NCBI GenBank assembly: GCA_001775095.1
Contig: MFCA01000029.1
Location: 1-49,134, forward strand
Source: Candidatus Curtissbacteria bacterium RIFOXYA1_FULL_41_14
GTDB taxonomy: Bacteria > Patescibacteriota > Microgenomatia > Curtissbacterales > GWA2-41-24
Length of the DNA: 49,134 nt
Reading direction: 5' to 3'
The notes beneath the pieces were generated by a model. That model was given only the letters and a program-made list of their open reading frames with translations, did no database searches and was not told the origin of the DNA. Shown one piece after another: positions 34,635 to 43,760 of this stretch (position 1 is the stretch's first letter; each line of letters opens with the position of its first letter). Position numbers and translations under genes: made by a program.

Positions 34635-35315
34635 TTATTTGTAACTAATTACCGGTTTATCAAATCTTAGGTCAATTTTTGCTATTTTTGCAGAGTCTAT
34701 TTTAGACTTAGATATAACTTGCTGTAAAGAGTCAACCTGGTTTGTTACTTCTTCTTTAGCAGTAAAAATAGCAACGGCGCTCTGTTGGTTATAAACAGCA
34801 ATCTCCTGGGGTGAAATAATACGAATATTTGCTGGTAAAAAATCCGATTTTAAGAGTTGAGCTGCAAGATGTATGGCGAAAGCCACAGTCAAATCAGTTA
34901 CTTTTTCTCCCGAGGCCATTTTAACATTTGGCGGCGGGAAAAGAATTGGTCTTTCGGCATCTTTTACATCTTCCACAATATAACCGTCTTCGGTTACCGC
35001 AAGACTAGTTCCCTCTATTTTAACCACAGGTTCTTTAGCTTGTACGTCAAGCTGCAGTCTTGAAGGGTAGTTTTTCGTGATTTCAATCTTGCCAATGCAG
35101 GAGTATTTACTTTTGAGAGCATCTGCCAACTTTGCCGGTGATATAAAAAGCATATTCTGAGAGCTTCCAATTGTATCTAGCACATTTTGGCTGGTCAGAC
35201 AGCTCTGGTTTGGGATATCAACTTTTCGTAACTTAAATAAAGGTGCGTAGAGTACTATAAAAACTAAAGAAGCGATAAAAAGCAAAACTAAACTAAATTT
35301 GAAAATTGCAGGCAT
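34635..35315 (-). CDS. ftsQ: Cell division protein FtsQ (POTRA)
   Basis: N-terminal TM, LRKVDIPNQSCLTSQNVLDTIG, KIEITKNYPSRLQLDVQAKEPVVKIEG, KIAKIDLRFDKPVI; position in dcw cluster. Confidence 0.82.
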   Translation of the reverse strand: MPAIFKFSLVLLFIASLVFIVLYAPLFKLRKVDIPNQSCLTSQNVLDTIGSSQNMLFISPAKLADALKSKYSCIGKIEITKNYPSRLQLDVQAKEPVVKIEGTSLAVTEDGYIVEDVKDAERPILFPPPNVKMASGEKVTDLTVAFAIHLAAQLLKSDFLPANIRIISPQEIAVYNQQSAVAIFTAKEEVTNQVDSLQQVISKSKIDSAKIAKIDLRFDKPVISYK

Positions 35316-35363
35316 ACTTTAAGTATACCCGACCTGCTCCTCTTGGTCATCCTGAAATCTGTA

Positions 35364-35414
35364 GCTCACCCCCGGGGTGAGCATGGTTTTTTCCTTAGCG
35401 CACCCCGGGGGTGT
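35364..35414. repeat. Bipartite double-hairpin element, copy R2
   Basis: gctcacccc-c-ggggtgagc (35364-35382) and gcgcaccccgggggtgt (35398-35414). Confidence 0.85.
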
Positions 35415-35459
35415 TATCGGCACGTATATACTTCTTGCCATCTGCCTTTTTTTACTGTC

Positions 35460-35480
35460 ATCCTGAACTCGATTCAGGAT
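35460..35480. repeat. Hairpin atcctga-actcgat-tcaggat
   Basis: Perfect 7-bp arms in the murG-ftsQ spacer. Confidence 0.7.
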
Positions 35481-35511
35481 CTTGAAGTGAGGGGTGAGAA
35501 ATGGTCTAGAT

Positions 35512-36609
35512 TCAAATACTTGACAGAATATACCGGACTAATTTTGCTGTAGCATCTTTGGGGAGTGTTTTTTGAAATTTGTCGGCTGATGATTGGTAAT
35601 CTGAATAATTTTCTAAGATCTCGTCAATCGCTTTCTTAAGATGGGTAGGGCTTAAATCTGCCTGACTGATGATTTTGGCAAAATGGGCACCAGAAAGGAT
35701 TTGGGCATTTTCTAATTGCTCGCCGCCTGCCGATATGGGTAGAGGGATCAGTATTGACGGCTTTTTGCAAAGTGCCAGCTCCCAAACAGTATTAGCACCG
35801 GAGCGAGAAATGACAATTTTGGCTTTTGCCAAAACCGCCCCAAAATCCTGCGGGCCAAGATAATCGACCGCAAAATAATTATTTCTCTTTAGAGTTTTAG
35901 CCATATCAAAATCGCCATGATAGTTGACAGTCCCAACCTGGTGGATGAGAAAAAATTTATTAAATAGATCCAAGTTGGCAAAAACAAATTTGTTCAAAAA
36001 GTGCGATCCTTGGTTGCCGCCGGCAACTAGAATAAGATTTTTGGATTTTCTTAAAAAAGAGGAGAGATCTTTCGAGGCGGTGCGACTTGAGAATATTGAC
36101 TCTCTAAAAAGATTGCCTACCACCTGGCATTTTTCTTCGGACAAAAACTTGGCACTCTTGGCCCAGGAAAGAAATATTTTTTGAACAAAAAGAGAATTAA
36201 TTCTGGTTGCTAAACCGGGCTTGACGGTTTGCTCATGAGAGATCGAGGAAATTCCCAGAAGCCAGCCGGAAAAAACAACCGGCACAGATAAATATCCGCC
36301 GAATGAAATAATCAAGTTTGGACGATGAAGTATAAGATAAATAAAGCTTTGGATAAAGCCAAAAGGCAGTTTTAAAAGTGACGGAATTGTAAACCTGGTA
36401 AATTTTCGCTGCAGCCTTCCGGTGGTTATGGGGAAAAATCTGATTTTCTGGGAAGTTATAATCTGATACTCGGCTGAGAGAGACTGTGATCCTTCTGCAG
36501 TATATTTGCGCCCAAAAAAGAGTATCTCAAGATCTTTGACTTTTTGCAGGCGGTCGATTAGAGCAAGAGCGGGCGTTAAGTGTCCTCCACAAACTACAAT
36601 CTTTTTCAT
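35512..36609 (-). CDS. murG: UDP-GlcNAc:undecaprenyl-PP-MurNAc-pentapeptide transferase MurG
   Basis: GGHLTPALALIDRL, FGGYLSVPVVFSGWLLGISSISHEQTVKPG, AGGNQGSHFLNKF, ISRSGANTVWELALCKKPSILIPLPISAGGEQLENAQIL. Confidence 0.93.
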   Translation of the reverse strand: MKKIVVCGGHLTPALALIDRLQKVKDLEILFFGRKYTAEGSQSLSAEYQIITSQKIRFFPITTGRLQRKFTRFTIPSLLKLPFGFIQSFIYLILHRPNLIISFGGYLSVPVVFSGWLLGISSISHEQTVKPGLATRINSLFVQKIFLSWAKSAKFLSEEKCQVVGNLFRESIFSSRTASKDLSSFLRKSKNLILVAGGNQGSHFLNKFVFANLDLFNKFFLIHQVGTVNYHGDFDMAKTLKRNNYFAVDYLGPQDFGAVLAKAKIVISRSGANTVWELALCKKPSILIPLPISAGGEQLENAQILSGAHFAKIISQADLSPTHLKKAIDEILENYSDYQSSADKFQKTLPKDATAKLVRYILSSI

Positions 36610-37724
36610 GCTTGCCTTTTAATATTTAACAAAATTCCAATTGACGACATAGTTACTAAAAGGGATGAACCACCATATGAAATTAAAGGCAGGGGCACTC
36701 CGGTTAGAGGTACAAGGGCAACATTTGATGCCAAATTTAAAAGAACTTGAAGCGAAAGCATACCAATAATTCCCATTGCAAGAATCTTTCCCTGGTAATC
36801 AGAAGCATTCCTGGCGATGTTTAGAGCTCTTGTAATCAAAAACAGAAAGAGTGAAATCAGAAAAAGTGCGCCGATAAATCCTGTTTCTTCAACGAGTACG
36901 GCAAAGATTGCATCGCTGTGGACCTCAGGAATAAAAGCGAATTTGCTCCTAGAACTTCCAATCCCGACTCCAAAAAGCGGGTTGCCGGAAGAAATTGCAA
37001 TTATAATTTGGTTTATCTGATAAGAAGCTCCTTGAGGGTCATAGTTGGGGTCTATAAATGACTTGAGTCTTTCGAGGCGGTAAGGCTGGGTAATAACAGC
37101 TGCAATGGTAGATACTAACGCCATTGGGATTACCAGCATCAAATGCCAGATAGGCGAGTGGCCGACAAAATAAATTGCAAGTGTAATTGCCACTAGAATA
37201 AAAGCAGTCCCTAAATCCGGTTCAACCAGAACAAGAGCTGTAAGGATTGTTATTGGCAGAAATAAGACAGAAAGGACGTCTTTTAGGTAAATTTTGAAGT
37301 TCTCGAATTTGGCCATAATCGAAGCGGTGTAAAATATAACTGCCAATTTGGCAAATTCAGAAGGTTGAAATGTAAAATTGCCAATATTAATCCAGCGTCT
37401 AGCCCCATACGCCTCAGTGCCGATATGAGGTATTAAAACCAGAACCAAAAGCACTATAGCTAAACCTAAAATCGGCAGGCTTAATTTCAAGAGTTTGTGG
37501 TAGTTGAAAAAACTAAAAAAACCAAGTGCCGTAAGAGAAATTCCCGCCCATATTAGCTGGTTTTTAAAATAATATAGTTTGTCGCCAAAGTCACGAAATG
37601 CACTAACTACTGAAGCATCGTAAATTGCCAAAAGTCCAATAAAAACCAAAAGAATTGTTACACCCAAGAGAGGGATATCAATTCCCTTTTTGGCTGATTT
37701 TAAAGCCGGATTTCTATCTTCCAT
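36606..37724 (-). CDS. ftsW: SEDS-family glycosyltransferase FtsW
   Basis: GARRWINIGNFTFQPSEFAKLAVI, LVEPDLGTAF, GASYQINQIIIAISSGNPLFGVGIGSSRSKFAFIPEVHSDAIFAVLVEETGF, PLISYGGSSLL. Confidence 0.95.
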   Translation of the reverse strand: MEDRNPALKSAKKGIDIPLLGVTILLVFIGLLAIYDASVVSAFRDFGDKLYYFKNQLIWAGISLTALGFFSFFNYHKLLKLSLPILGLAIVLLVLVLIPHIGTEAYGARRWINIGNFTFQPSEFAKLAVIFYTASIMAKFENFKIYLKDVLSVLFLPITILTALVLVEPDLGTAFILVAITLAIYFVGHSPIWHLMLVIPMALVSTIAAVITQPYRLERLKSFIDPNYDPQGASYQINQIIIAISSGNPLFGVGIGSSRSKFAFIPEVHSDAIFAVLVEETGFIGALFLISLFLFLITRALNIARNASDYQGKILAMGIIGMLSLQVLLNLASNVALVPLTGVPLPLISYGGSSLLVTMSSIGILLNIKRQA

Positions 37725-37729
37725 GATTT

Positions 37730-39085
37730 TTACTTGAAGTTCTCTACCTCAAGGGCAAACTTTTCACCCCGGTCTTGATAATTTTTGAACATATCAAACG
37801 AAGCACAAGCGGGCGAAAGAACAATAATATCGCCGGGTTGTGCGCAAGATTTTGCTAAATTTACAATTTGGCGCATGTTTTTGGCGCCTTCTAGAATATT
37901 TGCTTTTGTGCCGCCTGCTGCTGTAATCGCTTCTTTGATTCTTTTTGCTTCCCGGCCAATAAGCAAAATTGTCTTGATACTATCGTCTTGATTAATTGTC
38001 CGGCCAAGACTTGTGAAGTTTGAATTTTTTGACGACCCGCCCAAGATTAGAATTTTCGGATTTTCAAATGCATCAATTGCCGCAATTGTCGTTTCGGGAA
38101 TTGTGGAGTAAGAATCGTTAATAAACTTGACTTCGTCTATTTCCCCAACTAACTGCAATCGGTGAGCCAAACCTTTAAATGTGGACAGAACTTTGACTAT
38201 ATTTGTTTTTTTTATATTTTGAATTTTAGCGACCGCGACAGCTGCCAGTACATTCTGAAGATTGTGTTTGCCTGGCAGCAGAATCTGGGATGTCTTACAA
38301 ATTTCTTCCGGACCTTCTATATTTGAAATTATTTTATCGGCGGATAAATATGTTCCGTTTGTTTGATTCTCAGTTGAGAAAAAGTAAACTTGCGCCTTTG
38401 TTTTTTGAGAAAAGCTTTTTGCTGCTTGAAAATCCTGATTAATAACTGCAAAATCATTTTTTGCTTGGTATGCGACGATTGATTCTTTAGCCTCTCGGTA
38501 CTCGTATGTATCTTTGTGCCAGTCAAGGTGTTCTGAGGTTAACATCAGAACTACAGCGATATGCGGGCTTTTCTTAAGGTCAAGAAGTTGAAAGGAGGAA
38601 AGTTCCAGAACGACAATACTGGCTCGGGTCAGTTTCGGCAAAATATCCAGGGCTGGTATGCCAATATTGCCAGCAAGATAAACATTTGAACTTTGAGTTT
38701 CCAACATCCTGTGGATAAGAGATGCTGTTGTTCCTTTTCCCTTTGTACCGGTTACGCCAACGATTGGGCAGGGACATAGATCGAAAAATATTTTTGTTGG
38801 GGAAGTCAAGGTAATACCTTTCTTGAGCGCCTTTTGGATAAATGGATGACTAAATTGGACACCCGGAGATCGGACAATTAAATCAAAATTGAGATCTTTT
38901 GGATACTTTGAGTCGAAGTAAAATTTTACATTCTTAATTCTTAAATTTGAAAAGAAAATTGGGTCAATTTCTTTTTTTGTTTTATCGTCGATTATCGAAA
39001 CGTCGTTATTTTGCCCCAGGAAATTAGCCGCTGAAACACCCTCTTTGCCAAAACCGTAAATTGCGATTCTTTTGCCTTTAATCAT
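37730..39085 (-). CDS. murD: UDP-N-acetylmuramoylalanine-D-glutamate ligase
   Basis: IVGVTGTKGKGTTASLIHRML, NIGIPALDIL, LTSEHLDWH, GLAHRLQLVGEIDEVKFINDSYSTIPETTIAAIDAF, LSPACASFDMFKNYQDRGEKF. Confidence 0.96.
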   Translation of the reverse strand: MIKGKRIAIYGFGKEGVSAANFLGQNNDVSIIDDKTKKEIDPIFFSNLRIKNVKFYFDSKYPKDLNFDLIVRSPGVQFSHPFIQKALKKGITLTSPTKIFFDLCPCPIVGVTGTKGKGTTASLIHRMLETQSSNVYLAGNIGIPALDILPKLTRASIVVLELSSFQLLDLKKSPHIAVVLMLTSEHLDWHKDTYEYREAKESIVAYQAKNDFAVINQDFQAAKSFSQKTKAQVYFFSTENQTNGTYLSADKIISNIEGPEEICKTSQILLPGKHNLQNVLAAVAVAKIQNIKKTNIVKVLSTFKGLAHRLQLVGEIDEVKFINDSYSTIPETTIAAIDAFENPKILILGGSSKNSNFTSLGRTINQDDSIKTILLIGREAKRIKEAITAAGGTKANILEGAKNMRQIVNLAKSCAQPGDIIVLSPACASFDMFKNYQDRGEKFALEVENFK

Positions 39086-39106
39086 AAGTCAAGTCACTCC
39101 TTTGTC

Positions 39107-39176
39107 ATTCTGGCCGTTCGATTAAACTCACGATCCTTAAACAGTCCTGAGCGAAGTCGAAGGACTTGTCCAGAAT
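39107..39176. repeat. Nested hairpin of the ATTCTGG...CCAGAAT family, copy 2
   Basis: Outer attctgg (39107-39113)/ccagaat (39170-39176), inner agtcct/aggact around gagcgaagtcga. Confidence 0.75.
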
Positions 39177-39267
39177 CATAATTGGGATCATAAACTAATT
39201 TTCCCATATTTGGCGATCTTACCGCCAATCCTAGCAACTGCAAATGATAAATCCGGCGGGGTACGCA

Positions 39268-40047
39268 TCAAATGTTTATTTTTTTAGCAATTATTTTGTC
39301 TTTGAGAAGAATCAAGGATATTTGGGAAAATACCTTGGGATCAGCGGTGGTGAAATAACGATCAGGAAGTTTTTTGGATGCATAAAGATGTTCCTTTCCA
39401 AGGGAAACTTTAACCCTTCTGGCAATTGCAGCACCGGAATCGATGATTCTGGCTTTCGAGCCAATCCTTTTTCTAATTTCGTCTTTAACAAAGGGAAAAT
39501 GAGTACAGCCTAAAACAATTACATCGGCGCCAAATTTTTCAATCTTGGCAACATAAATATCCAAAAGTCTATCTATTTCATTTTTCTTGAGATACTCAAT
39601 TGCGTCTTGTAATCCATCGCAGCCTAACCTTAAAACACGACTACTTTCTGCATATCGCAATACAAGATCTTTAAGATACGCACTTTTAGCTGTTGCAGGC
39701 GTAGACATGATAACGATCCTAGCGTTTTTCGATAGAGATACGGCTGGCTTTAGCGCAGGAACAACGCCAATAATTGGAATTTTAAATTTTGATCTTAAAT
39801 GTGCTAACGTGTAACAGGTAGCAGTATTACAGGCAATAACCAAAAGTTTAATATCACTCTTAAGTAAGAACCTAACAATTCTTTCAGATAAATCCTTGAG
39901 TCGCTTTGGAGATTTAGCACCATAGGGATTATGGGCTTGATCTGCCAGAAAAACAAAAGATTCTTTGGGCAATTTTTCTTTGATCTCAAGAAGGATTGAA
40001 AGACCGCCAACACCGGAATCAAATAGACCAATCGGCTTATTATTCAT
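39268..40047 (-). CDS. murI: Glutamate racemase
   Basis: IGLFDSGVGGLSILLEI, LADQAHNPYGAKSPKRL, LLVIACNTATCYTL, DVIVLGCTHFPFV. Confidence 0.95.
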   Translation of the reverse strand: MNNKPIGLFDSGVGGLSILLEIKEKLPKESFVFLADQAHNPYGAKSPKRLKDLSERIVRFLLKSDIKLLVIACNTATCYTLAHLRSKFKIPIIGVVPALKPAVSLSKNARIVIMSTPATAKSAYLKDLVLRYAESSRVLRLGCDGLQDAIEYLKKNEIDRLLDIYVAKIEKFGADVIVLGCTHFPFVKDEIRKRIGSKARIIDSGAAIARRVKVSLGKEHLYASKKLPDRYFTTADPKVFSQISLILLKDKIIAKKINI

Positions 40048-40074
40048 GATTCACTCAAGTCAATGCACATTACC

Positions 40075-40114
40075 AGAGTGCGCTAAGTTGAACCTTGACA
40101 CACTCCGGGAGTGA
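40075..40114. repeat. Bipartite double-hairpin element, copy R3 (inverted, second hairpin degenerate)
   Basis: gttgaaccttgacacactccgggagtga (40087-40114) is the exact reverse complement of 48213-48240; agagtgcgc half at 40075-40083. Confidence 0.85.
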
Positions 40115-40148
40115 ACCAGGATGGCTCACTCTCTCAAGGTTTCCCTCT

Positions 40149-41180
40149 TTAAAAGAACGAAAGCCAAAGACCTAAAACGGCAAATATAGTCTGGGCAAGC
40201 CAGAATCTAAACACTATTTTTGGCTCTTGCCAGCCTTTATTTTGCAACCAGAGATGAAAGGGGGCAACTTCGAAAACTCTTTTGCCTCTAAATTTTTTCG
40301 AGAGCAATTGAACCGCCGATGAGGAAACCTCGGCTACAAAAACCCCACCAATTACTGCCAGAGCAATTGGTTTACCCAAGAGTAAACCGCAAACTGCCAG
40401 TGTTGCTCCAAACGACAAAACTCCGACATCTCCAAGCCAAATCCTGGCTGGCCAAACATTAAAATACAAAAATGCTATCAGCGCTCCGATCCATAAACCT
40501 AGAAAGACCGAAAGAGTGGTATCCAAGATCGAACTCGACATAATTAAAAATGCTATCAAGCAAATTATTAAGAGCCCACTCGCGAGACCGTCCAGGCCAT
40601 CCGAAATGTTGACAGCATTGGCAAATGAAACTATGACAAAAGCCGCAAACGGGATATAGAAATATCCCAGATTGACAACGTCGAAAAATCGTATATTGAC
40701 AATACTTATCCCCAACTGAAAATAAAGCATAAAAGCAATTGATAAGGCCAGTATCCATTGGACTAAAAATTTATAGCGGAATCTAAGACCCCAAAACTTA
40801 GTTACTTTGAAACCGAAAGTTTTGCGAAGATCATCGTAGGCTCCGAGTACACCGAACGATAAAAATGTAAATAGTAAAATTTGAACTTCTTTTTTGTATG
40901 GATAAACTGATGTTATTTCGATTCCCAAGGCGGGCATTAGATTTATCATCATGAGGTAAAGCACCGTAACAACCAGAATGACCAATGCTCCTCCTCCGAC
41001 AGGGGTGCCAATTTTATGGGCGTGAAGTTTATCGAAAATTGGCGTTCGTGCTTCAAAAATGTCTCGAGTGACCTGTTTCTGACGCTGAAATTTTAATTTA
41101 TAAAGAAGGTTGATGAACGGAACTAAGAGAATGCTGATTACAACAAAAGAAAGTAGAAGAAGACCGAGAATTTGAGTCAT
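40149..41180 (-). CDS. mraY: Phospho-MurNAc-pentapeptide transferase MraY
   Basis: HKIGTPVGGGALVIL, GAYDDLRK, FANAVNISDGLDGLASGLL, ARIWLGDVGVLSFGATLAV, VFEVAPFHLWLQNKGW. Confidence 0.96.
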   Translation of the reverse strand: MTQILGLLLLSFVVISILLVPFINLLYKLKFQRQKQVTRDIFEARTPIFDKLHAHKIGTPVGGGALVILVVTVLYLMMINLMPALGIEITSVYPYKKEVQILLFTFLSFGVLGAYDDLRKTFGFKVTKFWGLRFRYKFLVQWILALSIAFMLYFQLGISIVNIRFFDVVNLGYFYIPFAAFVIVSFANAVNISDGLDGLASGLLIICLIAFLIMSSSILDTTLSVFLGLWIGALIAFLYFNVWPARIWLGDVGVLSFGATLAVCGLLLGKPIALAVIGGVFVAEVSSSAVQLLSKKFRGKRVFEVAPFHLWLQNKGWQEPKIVFRFWLAQTIFAVLGLWLSFF

Positions 41181-41184
41181 AAAA

Positions 41185-41360
41185 TAAAAAAATTCTAATT
41201 TCTAAATCCTAAATCCTAAATAAATCCAAATGAGGTAAAATACAAAATTCAAAACAACTTTCCTTTTTTGATTATTTGAACATTTGAATTTTGAAATTGT
41301 TTAGAGTTTAGAATTTAGAGTTTAGTATTTTTAAGTAATTAGATTAATTAGGTTAATTTT
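41185..41360. repeat. AT-rich imperfect inverted-repeat element, copy 2 (murF-mraY spacer), with terminal 7-mer arrays
   Basis: ctaaatc ctaaatc ctaaata at one end (41202-41222), gtttaga gtttaga atttaga gtttagt at the other (41299-41326), inner aaaattcaaaac/ttttgaaattg arms. Confidence 0.65.
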
Positions 41361-41371
41361 TATTATAGCAA

Positions 41372-42574
41372 CTACTCCAGTTCCCCGCAGTGATAGCAAT
41401 TAACCTGAGTTGATTTTCCAAGCAGGCCATAAACAATTCTTTCCAGGTGGGCGTGGCGTGAACCTTTGACGAGAATTAGGCTATTTGCGGTTTTAATCTT
41501 TTTAATTTTATCGATCGCATCCTTGGTAGTTTCTAGATTTGTTATTTCCCCACTAAATCCGTTTTTTTGGGCAACGTTTGCGATAGTTGAAGCAGTTTTG
41601 CCAATTGTTACCAGACTTTGAATTTTAGATTTTGCGATCTTTAAGCCAACGAGTTCGTGCGCCTCTTGGGAAAATTTACCTAAATCCTTCATTTCTCCAA
41701 AGACGGCGATTTTTTTCTGACGCTTACCAAGATCAAGTAGAGTGTTAACTGACTCAATTGCCGCTTTTGGTGAAGCATTGTAGGTGTCATCGATGATCCT
41801 GGCATTTTTGGTAACGATTAAATTGAGGCGGTGTTCAGGAGGTCTGGCGCCAGATAAACCTTTGGCAATTTGCTTTAAGGTCAAATTGCAGATAATACCA
41901 ACAGTGGCCGCGGCATAGGCAGAGGTAAGTTGATGCTTGCCGATGATTTTAGTCGAAACAGATGCTTTTTGTCCATTGTAATGCAAGCGGAATTTCGAGC
42001 CTTTAAGATTCTGAGAGAAATGGGAAATTTTGACACCACTTTTAGCTTTCCTGCCATACCACCAAACTTTCGCCTGGGTTTCGTTTGCCATTCTTACAAC
42101 AAATGGATCATCCGCATTTAAAACCACATGACCATCTTTGCCTAAAGCTTTAACAAGTTTGACCTTTTCTTCAAAAACACCTTCGATACCGCGAAAATAT
42201 TTGATGTGAGTAGGAGCAATAACCGTAACTACGGCGATTTTCGGTCTAACTAAGTTGAGGTAATGACCTATATCTCCAGGATGTTCGACGCCATATTCCA
42301 GGATTAGTTTTTGGTGCCAAGGTTTACTAGCTAAAATTGTCTGAGGAATTCGGAAAGTCGGGTCAAGATTTTCGCTTCCGACAACAACTTTATACTTTTG
42401 CGAAAGGACAGAGAAAATTGCGTTTTGGGTTAAGGTTTTGCCGACACTGCCAGTAATGCCAATAATTTCGAGGTTTGGTAAAAGTTTTAGATAATTTCTG
42501 GCAAGAAGAGTGCGAGATGCGTGGATTGGCTTTTTCCAGGTTTTAACTTCGCGGTAAACGTCTGAATTGGTCAT
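41372..42574 (-). CDS. murF: MurF-like Mur ligase (short N-terminus)
   Basis: IIGITGSVGKTLTQNAIFSVL, ILEYGVEHPGDIGHYLNLVRPKIAVVTVIAPTHI, PPEHRLNLIVTKNARIIDDTYNASPKA, LVKGSRHAHLERI. Confidence 0.9.
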   Translation of the reverse strand: MTNSDVYREVKTWKKPIHASRTLLARNYLKLLPNLEIIGITGSVGKTLTQNAIFSVLSQKYKVVVGSENLDPTFRIPQTILASKPWHQKLILEYGVEHPGDIGHYLNLVRPKIAVVTVIAPTHIKYFRGIEGVFEEKVKLVKALGKDGHVVLNADDPFVVRMANETQAKVWWYGRKAKSGVKISHFSQNLKGSKFRLHYNGQKASVSTKIIGKHQLTSAYAAATVGIICNLTLKQIAKGLSGARPPEHRLNLIVTKNARIIDDTYNASPKAAIESVNTLLDLGKRQKKIAVFGEMKDLGKFSQEAHELVGLKIAKSKIQSLVTIGKTASTIANVAQKNGFSGEITNLETTKDAIDKIKKIKTANSLILVKGSRHAHLERIVYGLLGKSTQVNCYHCGELE

Positions 42575-42623
42575 GAGTCCTTATTATATCAATTTATTAG
42601 GTCCAGAATCAAACTATGGGGCT

Positions 42624-43760
42624 TTAGATTACTTCTCTTTTGAGGGATATTTCCGATAGGTGGGTTAGGAGTTCATAAGGAATTCTTTCAATAGTTTGAG
42701 AAGCATTGGTAATCGAATTAGAATGGGCTGCATTGTCAGAAAAAATAATTACTTCTTGTCCCATCTTGGGATTTATTACAGGAGACAAGTCAATAGTTGT
42801 GATATTCATACTAATATTACCAATGATTGGACACGGTTTGTCGGCAACTATCACTACTCCTTTGTTGGATAGATTCCTGTCAACACCGTCATTGTAACCA
42901 ATCGGGAGAATTCCAATTGACATTTCCCGATCGCAAACAAAAGTCCCCGAATAGCCAACTTTGTCTCCTTTTTTAAGCTTTTTAATCTGAATTATTTTTG
43001 AGGTAACCTTTAATACCGGGTTGAGCTTCGGATGTTTGCCAGTTGGGTCAATACCATAAAGAGCCAAACCAACTCTTGCCATGTTTGATATTTTAGAGAT
43101 CTTAGCCATGTCTTTGGATAATACTCCACCGGATGCTGCAAGGTGCAACCATTTTAACTCAAAGCCCGCCTCTCTTAAGAAAGTCCTGGCTTTTTGGAAA
43201 TTAATAAGTTGCTTTTTTGAGAGTTCTTCTTTTATGCTTTCCTGGTAAGCAAGATGGCTCATAAGTCCTGTTACTTTTATATTTTTATAATCCCTTAGCT
43301 TTTCAATAAATTCCGGCAAGTCTTGCATCATTATCCCGAGACGATGCATACCTGTGTCAACCTTGATATGGACTTGACAGCCCTTTTGATATTTATTAAT
43401 TACTTCCAGTTGTTCGTGGTCAAAAACGGCATAAGCGAAGGGTAGTTTTTTAACCTTAAGACTGATGGGATGGATATAACCCATGATCAAAATTGGAGTT
43501 TTAACTCGTGCCTTCAAAAGCAAATATGCTTCATAAAGACTATCCACGCAAAACATTGGAGGCTTTTGGCTCTCTAAGATTTTTGCAGTTTGAACGATTC
43601 CATGACCGTAAGCGTTACTTTTTAGAACAGGGGCAATTTTGAGATTTTTTTGAAGTTTTTTTAAATATTGATAGTTACCAACTAATCTTTTTTGGGATAT
43701 TAAAATTTTATTGAGTGGAATATACTCTTTACCTAAAATTTTCCTGATGAATTTTATCAT
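42624..43760 (-). CDS. alr: Alanine racemase
   Basis: APVLKSNAYGHGIVQTAKIL (PLP Lys), VHIKVDTGMHRLGI, VGYSGTFVCDREMSIGILPIGYNDGVDR, ISMNITTIDLS. Confidence 0.95.
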   Translation of the reverse strand: MIKFIRKILGKEYIPLNKILISQKRLVGNYQYLKKLQKNLKIAPVLKSNAYGHGIVQTAKILESQKPPMFCVDSLYEAYLLLKARVKTPILIMGYIHPISLKVKKLPFAYAVFDHEQLEVINKYQKGCQVHIKVDTGMHRLGIMMQDLPEFIEKLRDYKNIKVTGLMSHLAYQESIKEELSKKQLINFQKARTFLREAGFELKWLHLAASGGVLSKDMAKISKISNMARVGLALYGIDPTGKHPKLNPVLKVTSKIIQIKKLKKGDKVGYSGTFVCDREMSIGILPIGYNDGVDRNLSNKGVVIVADKPCPIIGNISMNITTIDLSPVINPKMGQEVIIFSDNAAHSNSITNASQTIERIPYELLTHLSEISLKREVI

